A stretch of 64,000 bases of DNA, taken from Pseudomonas sp. FP2309. GTDB lineage: Bacteria > Pseudomonadota > Gammaproteobacteria > Pseudomonadales > Pseudomonadaceae. A program made the position numbers and the translations under genes. The stretch's first letter is position 1; each line of letters starts with the position of its first letter. Shown piece by piece: positions 63,876 through 64,000 of this stretch. Below the pieces are notes generated by a model that saw only the letters and a program-made list of their open reading frames with translations, did not search any database and was not told the origin of the DNA. The stretch lies in NCBI RefSeq assembly GCF_030687575.1, contig NZ_CP117439.1:2471501-2535500 (forward strand), written 5' to 3'.

Positions 63876-64000
63876 AACATGCCAGTGTCTGCTACCCGCC
63901 ACCGTTTCCTCTGGAGGGGCGTCTGCCCCGTCGGGTTGGGCAGGTTCAGCAAAATATCCTGCGCCAGTGCGAGCAGGAGCGGGGTTATCACGATGCACTG
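63863..64000 (+). CDS. 5' end of a probable T6SS effector gene, cut by the window
   Basis: 46 codons are visible, open to the window edge (MSEMKHASVCYPPPFPLEG at the start, then a basic and Gln-rich stretch ending HDAL). There is no signal peptide, as expected for a T6SS cargo loaded in the cytoplasm. GGAG lies 9-10 nt before the ATG; the ATG at 63872 overlaps the previous stop and is an alternative. By position after VgrG, adaptor and DUF3304 it is the likely effector; an envelope-directed phospholipase is possible, but no catalytic motif lies in the visible part. Confidence 0.6.
   Translation, partial: MSEMKHASVCYPPPFPLEGRLPRRVGQVQQNILRQCEQERGYHDAL

Overview
The window reads as chromosome of a fluorescent Pseudomonas (P. 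fluorescens group). The basis is high G+C coding sequence, Pseudomonas-sized orthologues throughout (MetH 1236 aa, CysI 552 aa, lysine decarboxylase 751 aa), and gene orders I recall from P. aeruginosa: npp transporter-mltD-gloB-methyltransferase-rnhA-dnaQ-ldcA; DUF934-cysI-metH-cti-nfuA; cobW-cobN. I see no tRNA, rRNA, insertion sequence, prophage or CRISPR array. Most of the window is core metabolism. The more accessory parts are 1-7.4 kb and the type VI secretion cassette at the right edge.

Layout. 0-7.4 kb: a glycine-betaine-type binding protein, a DUF3995 membrane protein, a TonB siderophore receptor with a signalling (STN) domain, an intergenic stretch with a candidate ~70-nt sRNA, and an ECF sigma/anti-sigma/periplasmic sensor unit (CnrHYX-like) behind a small WXXGXW-repeat protein. 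7.5-14.2 kb: a tightly packed operon NnrS-CopD-PdxH-MoaB-MoeA-UbiU-UbiV-UbiT with a candidate Anr/Dnr box, a low-oxygen/nitric-oxide module making molybdenum cofactor and O2-independent ubiquinone. 14.2-18.5 kb: Nudix hydrolase, Gfo/Idh oxidoreductase, secreted RNase T2, TetR, LysE exporter, AraC regulator. 18.7-26.1 kb: an Npp/Yej-type peptide ABC importer with two tandem binding proteins. 26.3-34.5 kb: MltD, GloB, a methyltransferase, RNase HI, DnaQ, lysine decarboxylase with a coupled GNAT acetyltransferase, and a LysR regulator. 34.7-39.7 kb: small unknown genes, an FMN reductase, PoxB, and an old-yellow-enzyme gene divergent from a MerR regulator with a textbook 19-bp-spacer promoter. 39.7-50.5 kb: sulfite reductase CysI with DUF934, a 37-aa membrane peptide, a periplasmic sugar-type binding protein, DUF2970, MetH, the c-type-heme fatty-acid cis/trans isomerase Cti, and NfuA.

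50.6-60.1 kb is a B12 locus arranged around two back-to-back cobalamin riboswitches. The leftward one controls cbtB-cbtA-cobE-cobM (cobalt uptake and corrin synthesis). The rightward one controls cobW-cobN-chlI-like-chlD-like (cobalt chelation). The B12-dependent methionine synthase MetH lies about 6 kb away. 60.1-64 kb holds an orphan T6SS cargo cassette: VgrG, a DUF4123 adaptor, an exported DUF3304 protein and the first 46 codons of a probable effector, joined by overlapping start/stop codons.

Start codons were chosen by ribosome-binding sites, family length and gene overlaps. Family assignments come from motifs read in the translations; no database search was run.
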